Origin: Methylocapsa sp.
Lineage (GTDB): Bacteria > Pseudomonadota > Alphaproteobacteria > Rhizobiales > Beijerinckiaceae
Assembly: GCA_003162995.1 (NCBI GenBank)
Contig: PLUZ01000324.1
Location: 13,490-20,093 of the forward strand
DNA: 6,604 nucleotides
Direction of reading: 5' to 3'
Shown: piece by piece, positions 1-5,123 of the stretch
Layout of the letters: the number at the start of each line of letters is the position of its first letter
Numbering within the stretch: position 1 is the stretch's first letter
Notes under the pieces: generated by a model
Seen by the model: the letters and a program-made list of their open reading frames with translations, nothing else
Databases searched by the model: none
What the model was told of the DNA's origin: nothing
Made by a program: the position numbers and the translations under genes

Positions 1-423
1 CTTTTGATCGGCCTCACGGCAGGGATCTTGAGTTTCATCCCTTATGTCGGCTCTCTGACCGCCCTGGTCTTGTCCTCCACGGTCGCGATCGTGCAGGGCT
101 GGCCCCAATGGAAGTTGCTCGTCATGTCGCTTGGCGTCGTTTTGATTGGCCAGTTCCTCGAAGGCAATATTTTGTCGCCGAAGCTCGTCGGCGATTCGGT
201 GGGGCTGCATCCGCTATGGCTGATTTTCGCGCTTTTGGCGTTCGGCAGTCTGTTTGGTTTCACCGGCCTAATTACCGCCGTTCCCCTTGCCGCCGCCGCC
301 GGGGTGATCTTGCGATTTGCCGTCAAGCGCTACCGCGAAAGCAATCTTTATACGAACGCGTCCGGTCCAAGCCCCAAAATTCTTCTCGAATCCCATCATC
401 TAGATAATGACGGGGACCGTTGA
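1..423 (+). CDS. AI-2E/PerM family permease, C-terminal part (5' truncated by window edge)
   Basis: This is the C-terminal part, about 140 residues, of a polytopic inner-membrane protein of the AI-2E transporter (PerM/TqsA-like) family. The frame is open from base 1, so the gene begins outside the window; the TTG at 4 is an internal Leu codon, not a start. Visible family hallmarks are a hydrophobic segment with Pro-Tyr-Val-Gly (about residues 13-17), the segment GQFLEGNILSPKLVGDSVGL followed by HPLW, and a final membrane stretch GLITAVPLAAAAGVILRF with a short polar tail. Substrates of most members are unknown; only some have been linked to AI-2 export, so transport of AI-2 should not be assumed. 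The stop TGA at 421-423 lies against the start region of hdaA, implying translational coupling. In related alphaproteobacteria a permease of this family commonly precedes hdaA. Family assignment is firm, exact substrate unknown. Confidence 0.93.
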   Translation, partial: LLIGLTAGILSFIPYVGSLTALVLSSTVAIVQGWPQWKLLVMSLGVVLIGQFLEGNILSPKLVGDSVGLHPLWLIFALLAFGSLFGFTGLITAVPLAAAAGVILRFAVKRYRESNLYTNASGPSPKILLESHHLDNDGDR

Positions 424-424
424 A

Positions 425-1171
425 ATGACCGGGGAGAAACCCCGCCGCCTGCGGCCCGAAAGCCCTCAATTGACGCTGGAACTTGCCCCGGAGCCGGGCT
501 TTGAGCGCGAAAATTTCGTTGTGTCTGGCTCGAATGAGCAAGCCTATGCGATGATTGAGCGCTGGCCGGACTGGCCGGATCCGGTGCTGCTTATTCTCGG
601 TCCGCCGGGAGCTGGCAAAAGCCATCTTGGCGCGATATGGGCTTCGATCGCCAAGGCTGGCGTTCAATCGGCCGCTGCCTTAGCAGCAGCGAATATCGAA
701 GCACTGGCGGCGGCCGGACCGCTCCTCCTTGAGGATGCAGATGCGATCGGCGAAGCCGAAACGCAGCTATTTCATCTCATTAATCTCATGCGCGAAAATA
801 GCATTGCGCTGGTGATCACGGCGAAAGCGCCGCCCGATGCCTGGGGGTTGCGGACTGCCGATCTTTTGTCGCGGTTGCGTCTCGCGCCAACGGTCGCGAT
901 CGGGCCGCCGGATGATGCTCTGATGCGGGCCGTTCTTGTCAAGCTCCTGATCGACCGGCAGCTTGTCATCGATACGAGCGTGGTCGGCTATATTGCCTTG
1001 CGGCTTGAGCGTTCGCTTGACGCGGCGCGCACTTTTATCGACGCACTCGATCGCGAGGCTTTGGCGCGCCAATGCCGGATCTCCCGCGCAATCGCGGCTG
1101 ATGTGCTAGCGTCCCTTAAGGGCTGTGAGGAGCAAGCTTCCTTGTGCGATGAAAAAGACGTGTTCCGATAG
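425..1171 (+). CDS. hdaA: HdaA, DnaA-related regulatory ATPase (regulatory inactivation of DnaA)
   Basis: A 248-residue AAA+ protein related to DnaA domain III. With the DNA-loaded sliding clamp (DnaN), family members stimulate ATP hydrolysis by DnaA and so prevent re-initiation of replication. Seen in the sequence: a clamp-binding-like motif QLTLEL (15-20), Walker A GPPGAGKS (59-66), a Walker B-like LLLEDAD (100-106), a sensor 1-like strand LVITAKAPP (129-137), DLLSRLR with the likely arginine finger R150 (146-152), and a sensor 2 region ERSLDAARTFIDALDREAL (195-213). There is no DnaA DNA-binding domain, as expected for Hda. The ATG at 425 was chosen because GGGGA lies 8 nt upstream and the upstream stop codon is adjacent; the in-frame ATG at 407 (254 aa) has no visible ribosome site and would overlap the permease gene by 17 nt. 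The C-terminal tail from about residue 232 is not conserved-looking. The partner gene ppk, often next in rhizobia, is absent immediately downstream. Confidence 0.93.
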   Translation: MTGEKPRRLRPESPQLTLELAPEPGFERENFVVSGSNEQAYAMIERWPDWPDPVLLILGPPGAGKSHLGAIWASIAKAGVQSAAALAAANIEALAAAGPLLLEDADAIGEAETQLFHLINLMRENSIALVITAKAPPDAWGLRTADLLSRLRLAPTVAIGPPDDALMRAVLVKLLIDRQLVIDTSVVGYIALRLERSLDAARTFIDALDREALARQCRISRAIAADVLASLKGCEEQASLCDEKDVFR

Positions 1172-1172
1172 A

Positions 1173-1267
1173 ACATGATCGCTTTAAGTTGAATCGTTCA
1201 TGATTACGAAGTCATCGCTTCGTCGCATGATCAAATTTCAAAAGTCAGCAACTTTTGGGGATCACAT
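1173..1267. repeat. Palindrome-rich intergenic element (REP-like, candidate dispersed repeat)
   Basis: The gap between the convergent genes hdaA and the secreted-protein gene is filled with short symmetrical motifs. CATGATC occurs at 1174-1180 and again at 1226-1232, with TCATGAT at 1198-1204. A perfect hairpin ACGAAG-N6-CTTCGT sits at 1206-1223. A second, CAAAAGT-CAGCA-ACTTTTG, sits at 1239-1257 and is enclosed by TGATC (1228-1232) and GATCA (1260-1264). The pattern of a CATGATC-bounded hairpin with an AAAGT...ACTTT core resembles intergenic repeats I recall from Rhizobiales genomes. Only one copy is in this window, so repeat status is inference. Confidence 0.45.
1239..1257. terminator. Possible bidirectional terminator hairpin
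   Basis: A perfect 7-bp stem, CAAAAGT (1239-1245) and ACTTTTG (1251-1257), with a 5-nt loop lies between the convergent hdaA and secreted-protein genes. The stem is AT-rich and is not followed by a long T run on either strand, so it would be a weak intrinsic terminator. Its position between convergent genes is the main support. Confidence 0.3.
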
Positions 1268-1315
1268 CTAGCCGCACGGATGGCTTGTAGCTGTGGCTGC
1301 CGGGAATGCCGCCGA

Positions 1316-1906
1316 TTACGGCCCGACGTAGCGGATCGTCCGTCCGTTGGGGTCTGTGATGGTTTGTCCAACGGTAATATTATCTTCGGTTGCAGACCGT
1401 CCCGTGACGATGCCGTGTTCACCAGCTGTTTGTCTACCCGTGATCGAACCGGGTGCGTCAAGCGCGGCAAGTGCGCTGCGTTCTCGCTGCGAAAGTTTCT
1501 TGATTTCAGAAATTTTTCGAAAATCCTCCGGCTCGTGATGACTGCCGGAATAGCCCACAAAAATCCTTATCCCAGCTTGCGTCATAACCGCGTCGCCACG
1601 GTGCAAACTCGCGTCATACATAAGATCCGTCGGCGCATGCGGCCCCACAGGACGGTCTCTCCTATCGGCGACTACCAGCTTCCGGCGCGCCGCGAAATTA
1701 TGGGCACGCCAATGGAAATTGCGATCCGCATGCCTGCGAAAATGATTAGGATAGGCGTCATAAGGCCGGACGGCCTGCGTCTGGGGCGGCCCAAACAAGA
1801 AGTCGAAAAACCCAGCCTGCGCGATATTTGGAAAGATAATGCCGGGAACGGCGCTTGCCGTCCATAAAGCAATCGCCCAGAGGCGATGACCACGCGCAGT
1901 TTTCAT
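1316..1906 (-). CDS. Secreted protein of unknown function
   Basis: I do not recognise a named family. From the ATG at 1906 the product is 196 residues. It begins with a clear signal peptide: basic start MKTARGHR, hydrophobic stretch about 9-28, and a likely signal peptidase I site AQA|GFF after residue 31. The mature protein starts with the hydrophobic GFFDFLFG, then a His/Arg/Asn-rich stretch (about residues 50-75), then LMYDASLHRGDAVMTQAGIRIFVGYSG, which is the most conserved-looking block. A Lys/Glu-rich helix (FRKISEIKKLSQRERSAL) follows, and a polar Gly/Thr-rich C-terminus ends in GRTIRYVGP. In-frame GTG at 1921 and ATG at 1918 are alternative starts (201 and 200 aa); none has a strong ribosome site, and 1906 gives the most typical signal peptide. 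It lies about 100 nt downstream of the EcsC gene on the same strand and could be co-transcribed. Likely periplasmic or exported; role unknown. Open frames on the opposite strand here carry no recognisable protein. Confidence 0.72.
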   Translation of the reverse strand: MKTARGHRLWAIALWTASAVPGIIFPNIAQAGFFDFLFGPPQTQAVRPYDAYPNHFRRHADRNFHWRAHNFAARRKLVVADRRDRPVGPHAPTDLMYDASLHRGDAVMTQAGIRIFVGYSGSHHEPEDFRKISEIKKLSQRERSALAALDAPGSITGRQTAGEHGIVTGRSATEDNITVGQTITDPNGRTIRYVGP

Positions 1907-2006
1907 GATCAAACTCATCACTCAATAAGGCCAATTCAAAGACGCTCTAAAATAGACCACATATCTAGATCTAACCTTTCCTCATGTCGAGACAGTTCGG
2001 CTTTTC

Positions 2007-2912
2007 TCACGTGCTTTTTCGCATCCGCTCATATTCGGCACGGACAATATGTACACCATAGCGGCGTTCAAGTCTGAGGACTGTGAAATGGCCATGCGCG
2101 ATCGTCTGAAAATGATCGGCGAAGGCATAATTGATGGCCGCCCCGCCTGCGGCACCGATCAGCGGAACGCTTTGGGCCACTAGCTTTTGCGAGACGGCGG
2201 CCCCGAAATGGCTGCCAATTTGCGCCACCAAACGGACGAGCGCCGGCGCGACCTCGCGAGTGGCGCCGCGGCTCGCGAGAAAGCTTGCCGCTTCGGTTAC
2301 CGACTTCGCCAATATGGCGCGAATCGCGAAATAGCCGGTTTCCAGGACAGCTCCATCCCTATAATTCGAGTCCTGAACATCGGCGTCCGGGAAATGAACC
2401 GCGTGGTTGGAACCGGCTCTACCACCAAAGGCAAAGACCTCGAGGCAGGCGAGTGCGGCTCGCGGGTCGGACAGGTCCTGACCCTCAAAACGGCCAATGT
2501 CGGCAATCGAGCGCAGCATGATCGTGGTGGAAAATGGCAATTCGACCGGCAGGCTCGAAATACCGAAAGCGCCGCCGGCGGCTCCGGCGAGAACCGCGAT
2601 GCTTTTATGCATGCGGCGTCTGTCTTTAAGCGGTTTGCCAGCTAAGCTTCGCAAGGCGAAATCGAGCCCGCTTCTCACAGCCGCCTCCGCCGCCCTATTC
2701 GCGATTTCCGCGATGTTCCCTGGCAGCAATGATCCGATGGCATTCGCCTGCCGCCCAAGAAGCGAACTCAGCCGGATCGCCAGACTCGTTCGTTCTAGGT
2801 CATACACGGCCCGTCCCAAAGCCTGCTGATCCTCGATCGAGAGCCGGGACGCCCCGGCGGAAAAGGTCAAGTCTCCAGAAATGGATTGCTCCGCGCTGAC
2901 CAGGGAATTCAT
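2007..2912 (-). CDS. EcsC family protein
   Basis: A 301-residue protein matching the EcsC family, named after a gene beside the Bacillus ecsAB ABC transporter. The biochemical function of the family is not established. Recognisable blocks are the helix-rich N-terminal half with IANRAAEAAVRSGLDFAL (70-87), the central glycine-rich AVLAGAAGGAFGISSLPVELPFSTTIMLRSIADIGRFEGQDLSDP (106-150), and the C-terminal VPLIGAAGGAAINYAFADHFQTIAHGHFTVLRLERRYG (249-286). The central and C-terminal Gly/Ala-rich stretches could associate with membrane, but no clear multi-pass topology or signal peptide is seen. The ATG at 2912 was chosen because TGAGG precedes it by 6 nt; the longer in-frame ATG at 3002 (331 aa) lacks a ribosome site and would add an Arg-rich stretch unlike the family. 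No ecsAB-like transporter genes are nearby. The secreted-protein gene follows on the same strand. Confidence 0.88.
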   Translation of the reverse strand: MNSLVSAEQSISGDLTFSAGASRLSIEDQQALGRAVYDLERTSLAIRLSSLLGRQANAIGSLLPGNIAEIANRAAEAAVRSGLDFALRSLAGKPLKDRRRMHKSIAVLAGAAGGAFGISSLPVELPFSTTIMLRSIADIGRFEGQDLSDPRAALACLEVFAFGGRAGSNHAVHFPDADVQDSNYRDGAVLETGYFAIRAILAKSVTEAASFLASRGATREVAPALVRLVAQIGSHFGAAVSQKLVAQSVPLIGAAGGAAINYAFADHFQTIAHGHFTVLRLERRYGVHIVRAEYERMRKST

Positions 2913-2918
2913 GGGAAG

Positions 2919-2923
2919 CCTCA
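2919..2923 (-). promoter_or_regulatory. Ribosome binding site deciding the EcsC gene start
   Basis: On the minus strand TGAGG ends 6 nt before the ATG at 2912. The alternative start at 3002 has no comparable purine-rich site, so this one fixes the preferred start. Confidence 0.6.
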
Positions 2924-3035
2924 CTAATGACAGCCGCGCACGCAAAAAACTCGTACTCACCGCAAATGGCCAAAACCGCGCCCTGCCCGCCTCCTTGATC
3001 ATACATGCGTGATCGACGCCAGCCCAGTCTTATGC

Positions 3036-3063
3036 TATTTATATAAAAGTTTTTCGTCTGCAA
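3036..3063 (-). promoter_or_regulatory. Candidate promoter for the EcsC gene
   Basis: On the minus strand, TTGCAG (3063-3058) is followed by an A/T-rich stretch containing TATAAATAG (3044-3036). The elements resemble sigma-70 boxes, but spacing to the best -10 match (TATAAA) is only 14 nt, shorter than the usual 16-18, so this is a weak call. It lies about 125-150 nt upstream of the chosen start, implying a long leader. Confidence 0.25.
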
Positions 3064-3305
3064 TGCTCATGGCTACTTCTGTGTCGTTGCGCTTTAGTTT
3101 GCATGGGCTGTCATATTTATGTTGGTTCCAAACCTTTCGATTTGATCACATTGAAAATCATATGCTTAATTTGATGTAGCCTATTGTAGAAGATTTAGTC
3201 TCATCTATCTGTTTTCAAATCCTCTGGCGCTATTTCGATCAAATCCGATCACTTTGCTTATAACCGCCGCAAAGCCAGCCTGGCACCATCGCCTGACATG
3301 GGAAC

Positions 3306-3311
3306 GAGAGG
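3306..3311 (+). promoter_or_regulatory. Ribosome binding site deciding the BTLCP gene start
   Basis: GAGAGG ends 7 nt before the ATG at 3319. It lies inside the frame that would start at the ATG at 3298, which itself has no purine-rich site upstream, so 3319 is the better start. Confidence 0.7.
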
Positions 3312-3318
3312 CGAAAAA

Positions 3319-3984
3319 ATGAAAGATTGGAGAGATTGGAGAGCCAGGGCGTCAAACTCGGCGATGACTTTGTTCTTGATAGCGTCGCCGGCAGCGGGGT
3401 TGGCCGCCTTGACGATCTCGCCCGCCGCGGGCGCCGAGACCGGCAGCACCATGGTTGCCTCTTACGCCCGGATAGGCGGCCCGACGAGCGTGCCATATGG
3501 CTGGGCGGATTTCTGCCGCCGTTATGCCGGAGAGTGCGACAGCGGTCCGCTCGCGCCGCTGGACATTAATCTGACGCCGAAGACGATGAAGGAAATCGGA
3601 CGCGTCAGCCAATGGGTCAATGCCCATATCAAACCGGTGTCGGACATGGAGCATTGGGGAGTCATCGACCGGTGGGACTATCCGTCCGACGGAAAAGGCG
3701 ATTGCGAGGACTACGCGCTGTTCAAGCGCAAGATCCTTATCGAGGAAGGGTTTCCGCGTCAGGCGCTACTAATGACGGTCGTCAAGGACGAACATAACGA
3801 AGGCCACTCTGTCCTGACCGTCAAAACCAGTGCCGGCGAGTTCGTCCTCGATAATATGAATGACGAGGTTAAGCCCTGGGACCGTACCGGCTATCGTTTT
3901 GTCAAACGTCAGTCGCAAACCGACCAGAACGTATGGGTGCAAATCGGCGATCCGACGACGGCACCAGATTATGTTTCACGATAG
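3319..3984 (+). CDS. Secreted transglutaminase-like cysteine peptidase (BTLCP / LapG superfamily)
   Basis: A 221-residue bacterial transglutaminase-like cysteine proteinase. The predicted catalytic triad is Cys129 in GKGDCEDYALFKR, His163 in NEGHSVLTV and Asp178 in EFVLDNMN, in the order and spacing of the family. Two further Cys (66 and 73, FCRRYAGEC) may form a disulfide. The N-terminus has basic residues, a hydrophobic segment (about 15-36) and a likely cleavage site AGA|ET after residue 39, so the enzyme should act in the periplasm or outside. The characterised relative LapG cuts the surface adhesin LapA under control of the c-di-GMP receptor LapD; many rhizobial BTLCPs have no known substrate, and no LapA or LapD gene is in the window, so that role is only a possibility. 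A tandem duplication AGATTGGAG x2 (3324-3341) encodes the repeated DWR near the start. It stands alone, divergent from the EcsC gene and convergent with the 74-aa gene. Confidence 0.92.
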   Translation: MKDWRDWRARASNSAMTLFLIASPAAGLAALTISPAAGAETGSTMVASYARIGGPTSVPYGWADFCRRYAGECDSGPLAPLDINLTPKTMKEIGRVSQWVNAHIKPVSDMEHWGVIDRWDYPSDGKGDCEDYALFKRKILIEEGFPRQALLMTVVKDEHNEGHSVLTVKTSAGEFVLDNMNDEVKPWDRTGYRFVKRQSQTDQNVWVQIGDPTTAPDYVSR

Positions 3985-4094
3985 AAATTTTGTTCGCGCT
4001 ATATCGTGGATTTCGCCGCAAGTTTACGGTCCGCGCCGACAGGACGCATAATGAATCTAAGTCGAACAATCCGAACATGATGTTTCTAAGAATC

Positions 4095-4113
4095 TCGGCT
4101 TTTGGGGAGCCGA
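4095..4113. terminator. Hairpin between convergent genes, possible terminator
   Basis: A perfect 6-bp GC-containing stem TCGGCT (4095-4100) and AGCCGA (4108-4113) with a 7-nt loop lies just past the stop of the minus-strand 74-aa gene and about 110 nt after the BTLCP stop. On the minus strand it is followed by GATTCTT, a poor T tract, so it may be a weak terminator or an RNA 3'-end stabiliser. Confidence 0.4.
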
Positions 4114-4116
4114 CTC

Positions 4117-4146
4117 TATCCACTACGATTTTAGTAACAGTGGATA
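4117..4146. repeat. Inverted repeat spanning the stop codon of the 74-aa gene
   Basis: TATCCACT (4117-4124) and AGTGGATA (4139-4146) form a perfect 8-bp inverted repeat with a 14-nt loop. It overlaps the last codons and the TAG stop (4123-4125) of the minus-strand gene. With the neighbouring hairpin at 4095-4113 it makes two successive stem-loops at the end of this operon. Confidence 0.55.
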
Positions 4147-4347
4147 ACGCTCTAGTTTGAGATCTGGGTTTAGAAGTGAGAACCTGCACATTTCGAGGAA
4201 GTATGCTGCAATCGGATTGTGCAGCTGGGTCTCGGAGTGGAGGTGCGACACAATTGCGATGATGTCTTCGATCTTTGCTCCCGGAGCGGTTTCATTGGAA
4301 GTGCGCTTTTCAGCGCTAGGCTGATCAACTTTGTTGTGGCCATTCAT
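4123..4347 (-). CDS. Small hypothetical protein (74 aa), last gene of the GNAT operon
   Basis: I do not recognise this protein. It has a polar N-terminal third (residues 1-24, rich in Asn, Lys, Glu, Ser) and a hydrophobic/amphipathic segment KIEDIIAIVSHLHSETQLHNPIAAYFLEMCRFSLL (25-59) that reads as two helices, then a short Leu-rich tail. There is no signal peptide and only one Cys (54). The ATG at 4347 was chosen because a strong GGAGG site lies 8 nt upstream; the longer frame from ATG 4389 (88 aa) has none, and the nearer ATG at 4352 is out of frame and stops after two codons. It follows the 240-aa-class GNAT gene by about 57 nt on the same strand, so co-transcription is likely. The good ribosome site and position in a compact operon support it being real; function cannot be inferred. 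Confidence 0.6.
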   Translation of the reverse strand: MNGHNKVDQPSAEKRTSNETAPGAKIEDIIAIVSHLHSETQLHNPIAAYFLEMCRFSLLNPDLKLERYPLLLKS

Positions 4348-4355
4348 TGCATGGT

Positions 4356-4360
4356 CCTCC
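4356..4360 (-). promoter_or_regulatory. Ribosome binding site for the 74-aa gene
   Basis: The minus strand reads GGAGG, the best ribosome site in the window, ending 8 nt before the ATG at 4347. It is the main evidence that this short frame is translated and sets its start. Confidence 0.65.
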
Positions 4361-4404
4361 GGACGTATCGAACTTGCAAAACGCGACATGACCGTCAGCG
4401 TGGT

Positions 4405-5109
4405 TTATGCGACATCTTTCACATTCTCATCCTGTCGCGGGGATGCGATTGACAAGCGTGTTGTCACAGAATTTTTCGTTGGCCTGCGAGGCATCCGCCC
4501 GCTCGAAGCTTCCAGAACTCCCGGCCGGTCCCAATCGCCTTCCGGCCGCAGAATCACCATCGGTTTGCTTTTCAATGATATGGGACCGGCTATGGGTTCG
4601 AGATCGAGAACCATTTCTGTATAGCGATAGTCCGAGAATACGAATGTTTCCCGGTCCGGCAGGGGCTTCGCGCCAAATCTCGCCCAAAACGGGTCCAGAC
4701 CTTCACGGGAATGGCCGTAGAAACGGGTAAATCCTTTGCGCTGGGCGAAGTCGATTCCAGCGCGAACCAAGTCGAACGCGAGGGTGGACCGGCGGAAACT
4801 CTTACGCACCGCGAGGCGCTCAAGCTTTACAAAGTCACTAAAAAATCGCGCGCGAAGACATCCAGCAGGCTCCCCCCGAATAAAGCCGATGAAATGTGTC
4901 GCGCAATGATCGTTGCCGTCGAACTCTTCGACAAATGGGCAATCCTGTTCCGCCATATAGACGGATGCGCGGATGCTATAAACCATCAGTAAATCATCGA
5001 GGCCACGGACGATTCTTACTTCGGTCCGCCGGTTGCTGCGCCCCGCTAGACTCTTGGCATTTGCTGCGGCGGTCTCATTTCGCGCGCTCTGTCTCACGAT
5101 GTTCTTCAT
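4405..5109 (-). CDS. GNAT family acyltransferase-like protein
   Basis: A 234-residue protein with a GNAT-type fold. The region VRIVRGLDDLLMVYSIRASVYMAEQDCPFVEEFDGNDHCATHFIGFIRGEPAGCLRARFF (31-90) follows the pattern of GNAT enzymes in which an Arg-x-x-Val-Tyr/Phe...Glu-Gln strand is followed by EFDGxDxxATH. The acyl-CoA region is VKLERLAVRKSFRRSTLAFDLVRAGIDFAQRKGF (94-127), where the usual R/Q-x-x-G-x-G/A loop is replaced by FRRSTLA, so cofactor binding may be altered. Strand RFYGHSREGLDPFWARFGAKPL (129-150) completes the core. A basic, low-complexity tail (about 171-234) lies outside the fold. Related folds also include N-acyl amino acid and autoinducer synthases, so substrate is open. ATG 5109 was chosen because AGGA precedes it by 8 nt; a GTG at 5127 would give 240 residues and overlap the upstream GNAT stop as GTGA. 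It lies directly downstream of a second GNAT gene. Confidence 0.85.
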   Translation of the reverse strand: MKNIVRQSARNETAAANAKSLAGRSNRRTEVRIVRGLDDLLMVYSIRASVYMAEQDCPFVEEFDGNDHCATHFIGFIRGEPAGCLRARFFSDFVKLERLAVRKSFRRSTLAFDLVRAGIDFAQRKGFTRFYGHSREGLDPFWARFGAKPLPDRETFVFSDYRYTEMVLDLEPIAGPISLKSKPMVILRPEGDWDRPGVLEASSGRMPRRPTKNSVTTRLSIASPRQDENVKDVA

Positions 5110-5117
5110 AAGCTCTT

Positions 5118-5121
5118 TCCT
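5118..5121 (-). promoter_or_regulatory. Ribosome binding site favouring the ATG at 5109
   Basis: The minus strand reads AGGAAAGAG here, with AGGA ending 8 nt before the ATG at 5109. The alternative GTG at 5127 has only AAG directly against it, but would be coupled to the upstream stop, so the choice is not certain. Confidence 0.45.
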
Positions 5122-5123
5122 AC

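Larger units (their letters stand above)
2913..3318. other. Long AT-rich intergenic region between divergent genes
   Basis: About 400 nt without a supportable gene separates the divergent EcsC and BTLCP genes. From about 3030 to 3260 it is clearly richer in A+T than the flanking genes, with runs such as TATTTATATAAAAG. Short TGATCA/GATCAAA motifs recur (around 3143 and 3237-3251), but I find no strong hairpin, tRNA or riboswitch. A 35-codon frame from ATG 3070 to TAG 3177 has no ribosome site and is probably chance. The region should hold both divergent promoters. Confidence 0.6.

Noticed and set aside
1280..1867. Long plus-strand open frame (195 codons) opposite the secreted-protein gene
   Set aside because: Its product is Arg/Cys-rich with no recognisable domain, while the minus-strand frame has a signal peptide and coherent protein; it is an antisense shadow.
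2187..2645. Plus-strand open frame opposite the EcsC gene
   Set aside because: It lies entirely within a clear EcsC family gene on the other strand and shows no protein features of its own.
3070..3177. 35-codon frame in the AT-rich intergenic region
   Set aside because: No ribosome binding site, no recognisable features, and length within chance expectation.
3324..3341. Tandem AGATTGGAG repeat as a possible CRISPR-like or regulatory array
   Set aside because: Only two 9-nt copies inside the coding start of the BTLCP gene; a simple local duplication.
4405..5109. Assignment as a LuxI-type acyl-homoserine lactone synthase
   Set aside because: The conserved LuxI residue pattern is not evident and no LuxR gene is adjacent; only the general GNAT-like fold is supportable.
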